Positions 15,043 to 24,562 of a stretch of DNA of 25,910 nucleotides are shown here, piece by piece. The notes below the pieces were generated by a model, which was not told the origin of the DNA, did not search any database, and worked only from the letters and a program-made list of their open reading frames with translations. Where the stretch lies: NCBI GenBank assembly GCA_964431385.1, contig CAYSJM010000047.1, forward strand, positions 1-25,910, in the 5' to 3' direction. The stretch's first letter is position 1. Each line of letters starts with the position of its first letter. Position numbers and translations under genes: made by a program. The DNA is from UTCHB3 sp964431385 (GTDB taxonomy: Bacteria > Bacteroidota > Ignavibacteria > Ignavibacteriales > Ignavibacteriaceae).

Positions 15043-18003
15043 ATGAAATGTGCAAAAATTATTGTTTTAACCCTTATGTCGATTTTAGTTTTACCTGTTT
15101 ATTCGCAAAAACAGAATGATAATGGAATTGCTGATTTCAGGAAAAAACTTTCTGCCGAGTTAAAAAGAGATTTTGAGAAATATAATTTACCTTCAGCTGC
15201 AAGGGTTGACACAGTCTATTTGAATGGCAACGGCGAACTTGTAATCGGTTTAAATCGTCGTTCATCAGGAAAAGTTATCAGAGAAGATAATGTAACATCG
15301 ATGACAAAACTTTTCACCGACTTTAAAAATGCCAACGGATTTTCAAAGCAGGGATTAAAAATTTTAATGGGTCCATTTGAACTAAAGGAGATGGTGCCTA
15401 ACTATTTCAGGGATAAATCTGATAAAGATAAAAGCAGATACCCCGTAAAAAATGAGTCGTTTAATTTAGTGACAAAGGAGGATCGACCCTTCAAAATTGA
15501 GAAGGGGCTCGATGGCAAAAATATTGTTGTGTGGAATTCACACGGCTGGTACTACAGCAACGAAGATGACCGTTGGCAATGGCAGAGGGCAAGACTTTGG
15601 GGCACTGTGGAAGACCTTTTAACCACATCTATTGTTGTTCCTTACCTGGTTCCCATGCTTGAAAATGCGGGTGCAGGGGTTTTTCTTCCGAGGGAGAGAG
15701 ATTTCCAATTAAATGAAGTGGTGGTTGATAACGACAACATTTCGGCTAACGGTGGTGTGGAAATTAACTCCGGATGGGAAAAAACAGGCAGTGGATTCCG
15801 CTTTCAGGTTGAGGGTTACGAAGCAAATATAAATCCATTTGGTTTAGGCACATTTTTAAAAACAAAGTCAGTTCAGTCGGAAAAGAATCCGCTTTTTTAT
15901 ATCCCGGAGATTCCCGAAACGGGTGAATATGCCGTTTATGTATCTTATGGAAAGGATGCCGGGGGGAAAAATGTTCCTGATGTCACATATACTGTTTATC
16001 ACGCAGGCGGCACTTCCACTTTTACCATAAATCAGAATGCGGGCTGGGGAACCTGGGTTTACCTTGGTACATTTAAGTTCAAAGAGGGGAAAGATAAAAA
16101 CAGCACTTGCGTAAAAGTTTCTGACAAGAGCAATTCCGAAGGATTCATCACTTCTGATGCAGTTAGGTTTGGCGGCGGAATGGGAGTGGTAAAAAGAAAC
16201 GGTAAAACCAGCGGGAGACCAAAATTTGCCGAGGGGGCGAGATATTTTCTTCAATATCTCGGTGTAAACGATACTTTAGTATATAACATTCACAAAAATA
16301 TCGATGATTATACTGATGACTACAGAGCAAGGGGTGAATATGTTAACTGGTTGAATGGAAGTCCGGCAGGACCAAACAAGAACCGGAGTGAAGAGGGATT
16401 AAAAATTCCAATCGATCTGTCGTTGGCGTGGCACACGGATGCTGGAATTCTTGGGGGTGACTCCGTAGTTGGGACTTTGATGATTTATAGCTCCGTCGGG
16501 ATGGATACTTCATACTTCCCTGGTGGGAGATCGAGGATGGCGAATCGCGACCTTGCAGATGTCGTTCAGTCGCAAATAGTGGATGATATAAAGGCGTTAT
16601 TCGACAGGAAGTGGACGAGAAGAGAGCTTATGGATGCCAATTATGCAGAAGCAGTTCGGGGGAATGTACCCGGAATTCTGCTTGAGTTGCTTTCACATCA
16701 AAATTATGCAGAAATGAAATTCTTCTGGCAACCATCTTTTAAGTTTGCTGTTTCCAGGGCGATTTACAAAGGGATGCTCAGATTCATAAATTCTTCCACT
16801 TCAAGTGCCCCCGTTATTCAACCGCTACCTGTGAACAATTTTTCGGCACTGCTCGATGGAGAGTCAGCATCTTTGAAGTGGAAACCGGTTTCTGATCCAT
16901 TGGAGCCAAGTGCCGCACCTTCAGGGTATGTGGTTTACAGACGGATTGGGGATGGTGGATTTGACAACGGAAGGTATTCGGCTACTGCAAATTTTATTGA
17001 TAAGCAGATTCCAAAAGGAGTGGTGGTCAGTTACAAAGTGACAGCAGTTAATAGTGGTGGTGAAAGCTTCCCGTCAGAAATTCTTTCTGTGGGTATCGGG
17101 GAGAAGAAAGGACAAAATATCCTCATAGTGAACGCATTCGACAGACTTGACGCACCAAAAGTGATTGAAAAACCCGGATTTGAGGGCTTTTTATTCAATT
17201 TTGATGAAGGGGTGCAACTAAATAAAGATGTTGCCTTTGTGGGTGAGCAGGTCGATTTTAACAGAACTTCCGACTTTAAATCAAACGATGCCCCGGGATT
17301 TGGAGCTTCAAAATCGAACTTGGAATGTAAAATAATTGCCGGTAACACATTTGACTACACTTCGGTGCATGGAGAAGCAATTCTTTCCGCAGGTTACTCA
17401 TTCAGCAGTTCGAGCGATGAATCTGTTGAATCAGGCGAGGTATCCATCTCAAGTTATAACTTTTTGGATATAGTTGCAGGGGAAGAAAAAACTTCAGAAA
17501 TATCGGTTGGACTCGATCCTGTAAAATCAGTGAACTATAAACTTTTCACCCCTGCATTGACCAAACTTCTGACTACCTATTTATCGAAAGGAAATGCTCT
17601 TTTCATCAGTGGTTCTTACATCGGTTCTGAACTGGAGGCTGATTCATCGACTCTTAAATTTGGCTCCGGAATACTAAAGACTAAACTCGGTACACATTAT
17701 GCTTCAACTTCGGGTAAAGTGTTTGGAGTTGATAGTTCGGGGGTTTTTGCAGGTGAAAAATTTGAGTTTAACACCGGACATTCAGATAAAATTTACAGAG
17801 TGGAAGCACCCGAGGCGATGAACCCTGAAAAAGAGAGTGAGACTTTACTCCGATACACAGAAAACACCAATAGTGCAGTTGTGGGTTATCGTGGTCTCGG
17901 TCGTGTTGTTGTGGCTGGTTTTCCGTTTGAGACAATTCAGTCGATTGAGCAACGAAACAAATTCATGAACAATGTTCTCGAATATCTCGGAATAAAACAA
18001 TAG
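15043..18003 (+). CDS. amidase_3-type N-acetylmuramoyl-L-alanine amidase with golvesin-like insert and FN3
   Basis: A 986-residue secreted protein with signal peptide (ends VYSQ, about 22). The amidase_3 fold seems split. Its first half has VVWNSHGWYY (His167) and TVEDLL (Glu190) at about 160-215. A golvesin/xanthan-lyase-type beta domain follows at about 281-380 (IPETGEYAVYVSYGKDAG, TFTINQNAGWGTWVYLGTF, GFITSDAVRFGGG). The second half has LSLAWHTDAG (His464) and GILLELLSHQNYAE (Glu548). These four residues fit the zinc and catalytic positions of the family, though I could not align them formally. A fibronectin-III domain (about 600-685) and a C-terminal region resembling class I glutamine-amidotransferase-like folds (about 690-986, ILIVNAFDRL to VVVAGFPFE) complete it. 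Bacteroidota homologues are often mislabelled xanthan lyase. There is no T9SS domain. Confidence 0.8.
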   Translation: MKCAKIIVLTLMSILVLPVYSQKQNDNGIADFRKKLSAELKRDFEKYNLPSAARVDTVYLNGNGELVIGLNRRSSGKVIREDNVTSMTKLFTDFKNANGFSKQGLKILMGPFELKEMVPNYFRDKSDKDKSRYPVKNESFNLVTKEDRPFKIEKGLDGKNIVVWNSHGWYYSNEDDRWQWQRARLWGTVEDLLTTSIVVPYLVPMLENAGAGVFLPRERDFQLNEVVVDNDNISANGGVEINSGWEKTGSGFRFQVEGYEANINPFGLGTFLKTKSVQSEKNPLFYIPEIPETGEYAVYVSYGKDAGGKNVPDVTYTVYHAGGTSTFTINQNAGWGTWVYLGTFKFKEGKDKNSTCVKVSDKSNSEGFITSDAVRFGGGMGVVKRNGKTSGRPKFAEGARYFLQYLGVNDTLVYNIHKNIDDYTDDYRARGEYVNWLNGSPAGPNKNRSEEGLKIPIDLSLAWHTDAGILGGDSVVGTLMIYSSVGMDTSYFPGGRSRMANRDLADVVQSQIVDDIKALFDRKWTRRELMDANYAEAVRGNVPGILLELLSHQNYAEMKFFWQPSFKFAVSRAIYKGMLRFINSSTSSAPVIQPLPVNNFSALLDGESASLKWKPVSDPLEPSAAPSGYVVYRRIGDGGFDNGRYSATANFIDKQIPKGVVVSYKVTAVNSGGESFPSEILSVGIGEKKGQNILIVNAFDRLDAPKVIEKPGFEGFLFNFDEGVQLNKDVAFVGEQVDFNRTSDFKSNDAPGFGASKSNLECKIIAGNTFDYTSVHGEAILSAGYSFSSSSDESVESGEVSISSYNFLDIVAGEEKTSEISVGLDPVKSVNYKLFTPALTKLLTTYLSKGNALFISGSYIGSELEADSSTLKFGSGILKTKLGTHYASTSGKVFGVDSSGVFAGEKFEFNTGHSDKIYRVEAPEAMNPEKESETLLRYTENTNSAVVGYRGLGRVVVAGFPFETIQSIEQRNKFMNNVLEYLGIKQ

Positions 18004-18014
18004 GAAAATTAAAT

Positions 18015-18045
18015 CGGGCTGTTTGCAGTCAGAGTAAACAGCCCG
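18015..18045. terminator. hairpin between convergent amidase and cytochrome genes
   Basis: Perfect 10-bp stem CGGGCTGTTT (18015-18024) with AAACAGCCCG (18036-18045) and an 11-base loop, between two convergent stop codons. T-tracts on both sides are weak (TTAAATTGTGTT on the right, AATTTAAT-like on the left), but the position fits a shared terminator. Confidence 0.75.
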
Positions 18046-18055
18046 TTAAATTGTG

Positions 18056-18643
18056 TTATTTTAAATCCTGTGGGGGAATTGGTGGCGGCACATTGTTTTT
18101 AATCGGTTTTGTTGTTTTTAAGTAAGCAAATACCGCTTTAAGATCTTCATCAGTCATATTGGCGTATGAAGGCCATGGCATCGGTGGCAGGAGTGGTCTG
18201 GTGTTATCGAGTCCTTTATACTTTCCTTCTCTCATTGCTTTCACAAATTGTTCCTCTGTCCAGGTGCCGATTCCACTCTCATCAGAAGTAATGTTAGCCG
18301 CAAAAGAGACTCCCCAAGGACCCACAGCCGCAGTATTCATCATATTGAATAAGACCCATGATTTGAGTGCATTTTTATCAACAGGGTCGATTGGCATTTT
18401 TTCGGGATGCCCAGAAAGAAGCAGGTTCGGGTCGGGTGAAGGTCCTTTTGGTCCCATTACTTTAGGGCTGTGGCAATCGTCGCAACCTGCGATTGAAACC
18501 AGATATTTTCCTCTTTTCACCAGGTCTTCCTGTGAGGTTTGGGTGGCTGGTGCCGGTTTTTTTTCGCTTTCCCCTTTACATCCTGTTAATAATATAGTGG
18601 TTAGGGCAACAAGGGTTAAAAGTGAATAAAGACTTTTTTTCAT
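18056..18643 (-). CDS. monohaem cytochrome c lipoprotein
   Basis: A 195-residue electron carrier of the periplasmic side. The signal peptide ends in the lipobox LLTGC, giving lipidated Cys22, and a linker of Pro/Ala/Thr/Gln follows. There is one haem-binding motif, CDDCH (Cys54, Cys57, His58), preceded by GKYLVSIAG as in class I cytochromes. Met155 in PPMPWPSYANM is the likely sixth haem ligand, and MTDEDLKAVFAYLKTTKPI is the usual C-terminal helix. The segment GVSFAANITSDESGIGTWTE resembles subunits of membrane dehydrogenases such as alcohol or gluconate dehydrogenase, but no partner gene is nearby, so the redox partner is unknown. GAGGAGAG precedes the ATG. Confidence 0.9.
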   Translation of the reverse strand: MKKSLYSLLTLVALTTILLTGCKGESEKKPAPATQTSQEDLVKRGKYLVSIAGCDDCHSPKVMGPKGPSPDPNLLLSGHPEKMPIDPVDKNALKSWVLFNMMNTAAVGPWGVSFAANITSDESGIGTWTEEQFVKAMREGKYKGLDNTRPLLPPMPWPSYANMTDEDLKAVFAYLKTTKPIKNNVPPPIPPQDLK

Positions 18644-18982
18644 AAAAATCTCTCCTCGGTTCTTCTCATAGAAGAAAAAATGATGTTGTTAAAAGTTGAT
18701 TAAACTACTGAAACAAAGCTGCTCCATTTATCACGATTAGAAATAAAGTGTGCGGCTGATAAATCTCTCTCCAACAGTGCAGTATTCAGAATGCAAAATT
18801 ATAAATTTATTTCACTTTAACAATCAGTTTAATGATAAACAGTTTAGTTTATAAGTAAAAAACAGTATTAATAGATGAATGGAAGATTAACAGGGTGGGA
18901 GATAAAAAAAGGCTGCCTTTTTTGAGGCAGCCTTTTTCAGCTATTAATTATGAGTTGTGAATTATTAATTCATTCTCAAAAA
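18644..18982. other. AT-rich intergenic region
   Basis: About 340 bases between two minus-strand genes. On the right it holds the terminator at 18904-18937, and on the left the leader of the cytochrome gene. A minus-strand TAATTTTG (complement of 18794-18801) matches the TAnnTTTG -7 consensus but lies about 150 bases from the cytochrome start. No convincing small gene or RNA was found. Confidence 0.55.
18904..18937. terminator. terminator of the sialidase-like gene
   Basis: Stem GGCTGCC (18911-18917) with GGCAGCC (18926-18932), extended by AAAAAAA on the left and TTTTT on the right, so it works in either direction. It lies about 45 bases past the stop of the minus-strand gene at 18983-22753. 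Confidence 0.9.
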
Positions 18983-21900
18983 TTACTTGTTGAGGATCAT
19001 TTTCTTTACTGAAGAGAAGGAACCTGATTCAAGTCTGTAGATGTAAACGCCTGAAGCGAGTTTTGAAGCGTCGAATGATACTTCATAACTTCCGGCTTTC
19101 TGAACAGAAGAAACGATGGTTTTAATCTTCTCACCAATGGTGTTGTAAATGGTAAGATTTACAAATCCATCAACAGGGATCGAATATTTAATTACAGTTG
19201 AAGGGTTGAACGGGTTAGGATAGTTCTGTTCCAAAGCGAATACTGAAGGAGAACCAACTTCCACTTCAATTTCATTTGAATACTTGAATGTACCGTCGAA
19301 ATCAACTTGTTTCAATCTGTAGGTATATTTACCTGATTCGAGTGATTTATCGACAAATGAGTAAGCAGATGGTTCGAGTGAGTTTCCTCTACCGGCGATA
19401 AATCCGGCAGCGGCAAATGAACCACCCTCTTTTTTCCTTTCAACGCTAAAGCCCTGATTGTTCAGTTCTGTAGCAGTTGTCCAGGTAAGAAGGACAGAAT
19501 TTGCATCTGCATTTGCGTTAAACGATGTAAACTCAACAGGGATATTTCCACCGCCGCCCATCATGAAATTCATTGCATTCACGATAAATTTGGCAGCCAT
19601 TGTCTGGTTTGTCATGGTGCCAAGTGAGAATGAGAAATAAGCATTTCTGATGTTGTTAGGGTTATTTGTCGGTGAATAAAGAATGATACCTGCAGTATCG
19701 AGATAAGTTGGGTACCATCCGGCAATTTTATAGATGCCTGATTTACCGGGGATTATTCTCATCGCATCGCGGTCGCCGTAAGAGGTACCTGTGAAAGCGA
19801 GTGAATCATTGATTTGGTTAGGAACGGTGAACATCTGATGACCCGGAACGATCTTACGAAGCAGACCTGTACCTGACATATCAGAAACCCAAGTTGAGCA
19901 CTGTAGGAGATTGGTTCTGAAATAAGGATCTTTATCAGAAGTTGAACTTGACCAGCGATATACCCAGCCAACTTCGCCACCCTCTACGATGGTTTTACCA
20001 CCACGGAGTGAATAATTAACGATAGCAGTTCTCTTAGCCAAATCGTCGAACATGGTACCGGTTTTTGCACCTGAAGAGAGAATTACAACATCGTAATTGT
20101 TGAGGGTAGTGGTATCTAATGATGCGAAGTTAATTTTATCGACGAGGTAACCTTCGGCAGTAAGAGTAGTGCTGATAATATTTCCGGAAGCACCAAGAGG
20201 AGTGATTTCGTCACCTTTACCTTTAGCTCCGGTAGATCTTTCAGCCATAACAACATCATCATCAAGAACGAGAACAACACCCAAAGTGTTGATAACTTTG
20301 AACTGTGAAGTACCGGAAGCAGGGAAATAAACAGTATTTCTGTTGGTTGAATTATCAACCACTTTGATTCTATACTGAATACTGTCACCCACGGCAATCT
20401 GTGTGCTGTCGAGGTTAAAGACGCCTTCATAGAGGCTGCCTGAAGTGTTGGTAAGAGTAAACTGGTTTGCTGCACCATTGTTTTTGGTGTAAAGAACTGT
20501 TACTGAATAGATACCGAGGTTATCGGTAGCAGTTGCAGAAACTTTTGCAGGCCATCTTACTTTTGCAACATCTCTTAGAGGAGTATGATTAACTACAGGA
20601 AGTACATTATCAGGAACGAACTTAAATGCGTTAAATGTTGTGGCGGTTGGATGATAACCTGCTGTATGAGCAGCACCCGCATCTTTGGCTACAATTCTAT
20701 AATAGAGAGTGTCGCCGAGCACGATTTGGGTAGTGTCGATGTTAAAAACACCGGAGTAGCTGTTGGCAGCACCGGCAGTAAGGTTAAACCTTTTCATTGT
20801 GCCGGAAGTGTTGATTTTGTAAACAACATAAGCACTGTCAATTCCGATATTGTCGGTGATGGTTGCATTCAGAGTAACAGGCCATGTCTCTCTGTACTGA
20901 TCGCCGATAACCGAGTGAGTAACCACAGGGGCTTGAGTATCAGTTGCAACCACAAAGCTAAGTTTGTTAGCTGGAGCACCGGCAGGGAATGTGGAAACTC
21001 CACCTGTGTTGTCTTCAGCTTTGATGTAGTAGTTGTAGGTAGCAGGTGAGCCGTTTCCGGGGATGGAAGCAGTCCAGTTGTTACCTGAAGAATTGGTCAT
21101 AACCAAAGAATCGGTAATCTCTCCGTTAGTACCTCTGCCCCAGAAGACTTTAGCACCATTAGCCACGAGAGGGATTGTTGATTCGATAACGGCATTCACT
21201 ACATAAGGACCGGCAAGGTTTTCGGTGTTACTGAGAGCGGTATGGTTGATAGTTGGGCCAAAAGTGGCTTTACCAACCCAGCCTTGATAAACATTGGTTC
21301 TGTCGTCAGCCCAATAAGCCCAAACAGTGTTATCTTTTGCTGCGATACCGATATAGTCACCCTGATAACCGCCGGCGAGACCGCTGATGGCTTTAGGTTT
21401 AAATTTGGAATCGGAAATCTTGATGTTTTCGAAAGTTGCACCAAAATCCATCGATCTTCCCATAAAAACAGTAGCGGAGTCGTTGCTCATGTCGCGGCTG
21501 TCATACCATACTGTATAGAGGTGACCAGTTGTCTGATCAACAGTAGCCCATGGATAATATTGATCTTTTCCGCTGTTCATAGGGTCGTTGTTAACACGAA
21601 CGGGGGTTGACCATGTGGTTCCACCGTCGGTTGATTTGATTATAACGATATCGGGATCACTGCCGGCAGGTGCTACACCTTTTTGTGGCCATGTGATGTA
21701 GATGTTGCCTCTTCCCGGTCCGTTACTTCTGTCAACAGCCATTGAAGGGAAGGAGGAAACTCTAATTGATGTGGTTTTGATGTTACCGCGGATACCAAAA
21801 TTGGCAGCAGTGTAAGCTTTGGTAGCAGGTGCCCAAGTTACGCCACCATCGGTTGATTTTGCAAAACCAATGGCATCTTCTCCATAAATACCGGCACCCC

Positions 21901-22753
21901 AGTTGTCGTAAACTGCGAAAGTCGCGTAAACTTCACCGTTGGGACCTGTAGAAAGATTAACACCCTGGCAGTGACTGCCGGCGTTAAGGTTTCCGGAGAT
22001 GTTTTTAGGGGAGCTCCAGCTTGTACCGTTGTTGGTAGAGTAAACAAGTTCGATATTGTTGTTGTTTGGGCTTCCGGTGAGGAAGGCAGTCCATGCATTG
22101 TATAATCTATTTGCATAAGGGCTTCCTGCAACTTTGTCGGCAGTCATGTGGTTTTTATCAAGAAGATCTGCTGAGCTTGAGGGGTTTGCACCGGCCTGTG
22201 AAGTTGTCCAGTTAACACCGTTGTTTGATGATGATGCAACACCCTGGCCGCCACTGTTGTGGATGTAGCCAACATGCATATAACCGTTGGGAGCGATAAC
22301 AGAAACAGGGTCACCTGAGTTTCTTCCGTATGGAGGATCGTCCCATCCCTGCCAGTTTGTACCACCGTTGGTGGTAAGATAAGTACCTGTTCCATAAAGA
22401 GTTCCAACAGATGAACCAGACCACGAAGTGGAGTTGGCAGAAAGCAGAAGGATGTTCATATTAAGAGGATGAACATCGATGCTTAATTCTGATTGTGTTG
22501 AATTTGTAGTAGGGAAAGGTCTAAAATTGGGGAACAATGTTGCTTCTGCACCGGTTACTCTAACATACCGGTTAATATTTGGAGCAGGAATGTAGATAAA
22601 TGAGTTATCTCCTGCAGCGGTGCTAAAATTCTGGTCGACAGTTATTTTCGTCCAGTACTTTGAAAGATCTCGTGCTACTTCTCCGCCGGTTCCCTGGGCA
22701 AAAATCATGCCAGAAAGCAGGAGTAGAAAGAGAGAAGTTCGTAAAAAGGCCAT
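18983..22753 (-). CDS. large secreted sialidase-like (BNR) protein with T9SS domain
   Basis: A 1256-residue T9SS cargo. After the signal peptide (ends MIFAQ, about 20) comes a sialidase-like propeller to about residue 500 with six Asp boxes: TTNGGTNW near 127, SSNNGVNW 176, STNNGTSW 239, STDGGVTW 300, STDGGTTW 374 and SMDFGATF 433. WYDSRD and YWADDR are typical of this group. Three Ig-like repeats follow (about 500-830, with HTALSNTENL, THSVIGDQYRETWP and NHTPLRDVAKVRWP), then an alpha/beta region like a glutamine-amidotransferase fold (about 830-960, LVLDDDVV, YDVVILSSGAK, GGKTIVEGGEVG), a fibronectin-III-like module (about 1080-1170) and a type A T9SS domain (NYPNPFNPST). I cannot confirm the arginine triad of true sialidases, so enzyme activity is uncertain. 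AGAAGGAG lies 10 bases before the ATG. Confidence 0.88.
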   Translation of the reverse strand: MAFLRTSLFLLLLSGMIFAQGTGGEVARDLSKYWTKITVDQNFSTAAGDNSFIYIPAPNINRYVRVTGAEATLFPNFRPFPTTNSTQSELSIDVHPLNMNILLLSANSTSWSGSSVGTLYGTGTYLTTNGGTNWQGWDDPPYGRNSGDPVSVIAPNGYMHVGYIHNSGGQGVASSSNNGVNWTTSQAGANPSSSADLLDKNHMTADKVAGSPYANRLYNAWTAFLTGSPNNNNIELVYSTNNGTSWSSPKNISGNLNAGSHCQGVNLSTGPNGEVYATFAVYDNWGAGIYGEDAIGFAKSTDGGVTWAPATKAYTAANFGIRGNIKTTSIRVSSFPSMAVDRSNGPGRGNIYITWPQKGVAPAGSDPDIVIIKSTDGGTTWSTPVRVNNDPMNSGKDQYYPWATVDQTTGHLYTVWYDSRDMSNDSATVFMGRSMDFGATFENIKISDSKFKPKAISGLAGGYQGDYIGIAAKDNTVWAYWADDRTNVYQGWVGKATFGPTINHTALSNTENLAGPYVVNAVIESTIPLVANGAKVFWGRGTNGEITDSLVMTNSSGNNWTASIPGNGSPATYNYYIKAEDNTGGVSTFPAGAPANKLSFVVATDTQAPVVTHSVIGDQYRETWPVTLNATITDNIGIDSAYVVYKINTSGTMKRFNLTAGAANSYSGVFNIDTTQIVLGDTLYYRIVAKDAGAAHTAGYHPTATTFNAFKFVPDNVLPVVNHTPLRDVAKVRWPAKVSATATDNLGIYSVTVLYTKNNGAANQFTLTNTSGSLYEGVFNLDSTQIAVGDSIQYRIKVVDNSTNRNTVYFPASGTSQFKVINTLGVVLVLDDDVVMAERSTGAKGKGDEITPLGASGNIISTTLTAEGYLVDKINFASLDTTTLNNYDVVILSSGAKTGTMFDDLAKRTAIVNYSLRGGKTIVEGGEVGWVYRWSSSTSDKDPYFRTNLLQCSTWVSDMSGTGLLRKIVPGHQMFTVPNQINDSLAFTGTSYGDRDAMRIIPGKSGIYKIAGWYPTYLDTAGIILYSPTNNPNNIRNAYFSFSLGTMTNQTMAAKFIVNAMNFMMGGGGNIPVEFTSFNANADANSVLLTWTTATELNNQGFSVERKKEGGSFAAAGFIAGRGNSLEPSAYSFVDKSLESGKYTYRLKQVDFDGTFKYSNEIEVEVGSPSVFALEQNYPNPFNPSTVIKYSIPVDGFVNLTIYNTIGEKIKTIVSSVQKAGSYEVSFDASKLASGVYIYRLESGSFSSVKKMILNK

Positions 22754-22933
22754 GGATTACAGGCTCCTTCTGTTAATAAATGAAGTGAAATGTTAATCTA
22801 AATTAAGCATTTTTCATAAGGTAAGCAAAAATAATTCATGTCTTAAGGGTGATAAATCACACATATTTTTGTATAGACCACAAATTTCAAGTAAATAGCT
22901 ATTTTAGTGATCATTAAATTTAAAAGTTTTTAA
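22754..22933. promoter_or_regulatory. divergent promoter region between sialidase-like gene and bshC
   Basis: 180 AT-rich bases between divergent genes. Two exact TAnnTTTG (-7) matches, one per direction: TATTTTTG on the minus strand (complement of 22826-22833), leaving a leader of about 65 bases for the sialidase-like gene, and TATTTTTG on the plus strand (22864-22871), about 60 bases before bshC. Neither has an obvious -33 TTG. bshC has no visible Shine-Dalgarno sequence, only A/T before its ATG. Confidence 0.4.
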
Positions 22934-24562
22934 ATGAAAATCAGTTTTAACGAGATTCCCGGGCAATCGCCTCTCTACCTTGACTATCTATACAACTTCA
23001 AAAAAGTTGCAAAGTACTACATAAAAGATTTCAGAAACGAATCGATTTATGAGCCACACTTCAGAGATGTTCTCTCGAAATATCCATCTGACCGAAAACA
23101 GATAACCCAAACGATAAAAAACCAGTACATCAACAAGCGGATTTCGGGGAAAACCTCCCAAAACATTAAACTTTTGGAAGAGAAGAACACCCTCGCCATT
23201 GTTACAGGGCAGCAGTTAGGGCTTGTTGGCGGGCCACTTTACACGATCTATAAAACCATCACGGCAATAAAGCTGGCAACAAATCTTGCGGCAAAATATC
23301 CTGATTTTAATTTTGTTCCGGTTTTTTGGCTCGCCGGAGATGATCACGATTTTGAGGAGATAAGCTCGGTAAATCTTCTGAACAACGAAAATAAAGTTGA
23401 AACGATAACATACAAAGTTGAGGAAGAGGGGGAAAAAGAGGCCGGAAGTGTCGGTGGAATACGGCTCGAACAGGAGATTGCAGATTTTATCGCGGGGATG
23501 GAAAATTCACTCCGCCCGACGGAATTTACGCAGGATGTAATTCAATACATCTCGACCATATATCAGCCCGGTAAAACGGTAGCCGAGGCTTTTAGTGAAA
23601 TGATGTTCAAGTTTTTTGACAAATACGGGCTTGTGATTTTTAATCCACAAATGAACGATGTTAAACGACTCCTTATACCTGTCTTTAAACATGAGCTTGA
23701 AAACTACAGAGCACACGCAACCAAATTAATTTCGATAAGTGCCGGACTCGATGAAGAATACCACGCCCAGGTGAAGATAAGGCCGATTAATCTTTTTGTG
23801 AACAATGAAAACGGGCGATACCTTCTCGATCCGTTAGAAAACAATGAATTCCGATTGAGGAGAAAAAAAGTCAAGTTTTCAAAAGATGAATTGTTGCAAC
23901 TGTTGGAGAATTCACCTGAGATGTTCAGTGCAAATGTAATTCTTAGACCTGTATGTCAGGACTGGTTATTCCCGACGGCATTTTATGTCGGTGGACCCGC
24001 CGAGATTTCCTATTTTGCCCAGATAATTCAACTATACAAAGCCTTTAACCTCGCTACTCCAATCGCCTGGCCACGGATTAGTGCAACAATAGTTGAAAAA
24101 AGTGTGCAAACACTCGCTCAAAGATTTGACCTCTCGATAAAAGATTATTTTGAGCTTAAAGGTGAGATTTTTAACAAAGTGGCATCAAAGATATCAGAGT
24201 ATGATATCGAGGGCAAATTTGAAGTGGCAGAGAACAGAATGAGTAACATCTTCGACGATCTGAAAGATTATCTCTCCGAAATTGAAAAAACTCTCGGTGA
24301 TCCTGTGGAAAAAAATAAACAACGGACTCTTCAGTATCTTGGTGAGCTTAAAGGGAAAGCCGAATCGGCAAGGTTGCGAAAACATGAGAGTACCATGAAT
24401 CAGTTGCAAAAAAGTTATTCCATGATTCTTCCAAATGACAATCTGCAGGAGCGGGAGATAAATTATTTCTATTTTGCCAATAAATATGGTCTTGGTTTCT
24501 ACGAATATCTTATAGAAAAACTTGATGGCGAATCGTTTGATCATCAGGTGGTGTCGTTATAG
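22934..24562 (+). CDS. bshC: bacillithiol biosynthesis cysteine-adding enzyme BshC
   Basis: A 542-residue cytoplasmic enzyme, the usual BshC length, which adds cysteine to glucosaminyl-malate in the last step of making the thiol bacillithiol. Family landmarks include QSPLYLDYLYNF (11-22), IVTGQQLGLVGGPLYTIYK (89-107), VPVFWLAGDDHDFEEI (128-143), the central FPTAFYVGGPAEISYFAQ and AWPRISATIVE, and a C-terminal coiled coil (about 410-500). The ATG is preceded by an A/T-rich stretch with no ribosome site. BshA and BshB, the first two enzymes, are not in the window; unlinked bsh genes are common. The stop codon overlaps the start of the alpha/beta hydrolase gene by one base (TAGTG). Confidence 0.96.
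   Translation: MKISFNEIPGQSPLYLDYLYNFKKVAKYYIKDFRNESIYEPHFRDVLSKYPSDRKQITQTIKNQYINKRISGKTSQNIKLLEEKNTLAIVTGQQLGLVGGPLYTIYKTITAIKLATNLAAKYPDFNFVPVFWLAGDDHDFEEISSVNLLNNENKVETITYKVEEEGEKEAGSVGGIRLEQEIADFIAGMENSLRPTEFTQDVIQYISTIYQPGKTVAEAFSEMMFKFFDKYGLVIFNPQMNDVKRLLIPVFKHELENYRAHATKLISISAGLDEEYHAQVKIRPINLFVNNENGRYLLDPLENNEFRLRRKKVKFSKDELLQLLENSPEMFSANVILRPVCQDWLFPTAFYVGGPAEISYFAQIIQLYKAFNLATPIAWPRISATIVEKSVQTLAQRFDLSIKDYFELKGEIFNKVASKISEYDIEGKFEVAENRMSNIFDDLKDYLSEIEKTLGDPVEKNKQRTLQYLGELKGKAESARLRKHESTMNQLQKSYSMILPNDNLQEREINYFYFANKYGLGFYEYLIEKLDGESFDHQVVSL

Noticed and set aside
18159..18629. 156-codon plus-strand open frame
   Set aside because: It is antisense to the cytochrome gene, whose CDDCH motif and lipobox fix the true frame.
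20585..21049. 154-codon plus-strand open frame, rich in Cys and Val
   Set aside because: It is antisense to the Ig-like repeats of the sialidase-like protein; long stop-free shadows are expected from that gene's codon use.
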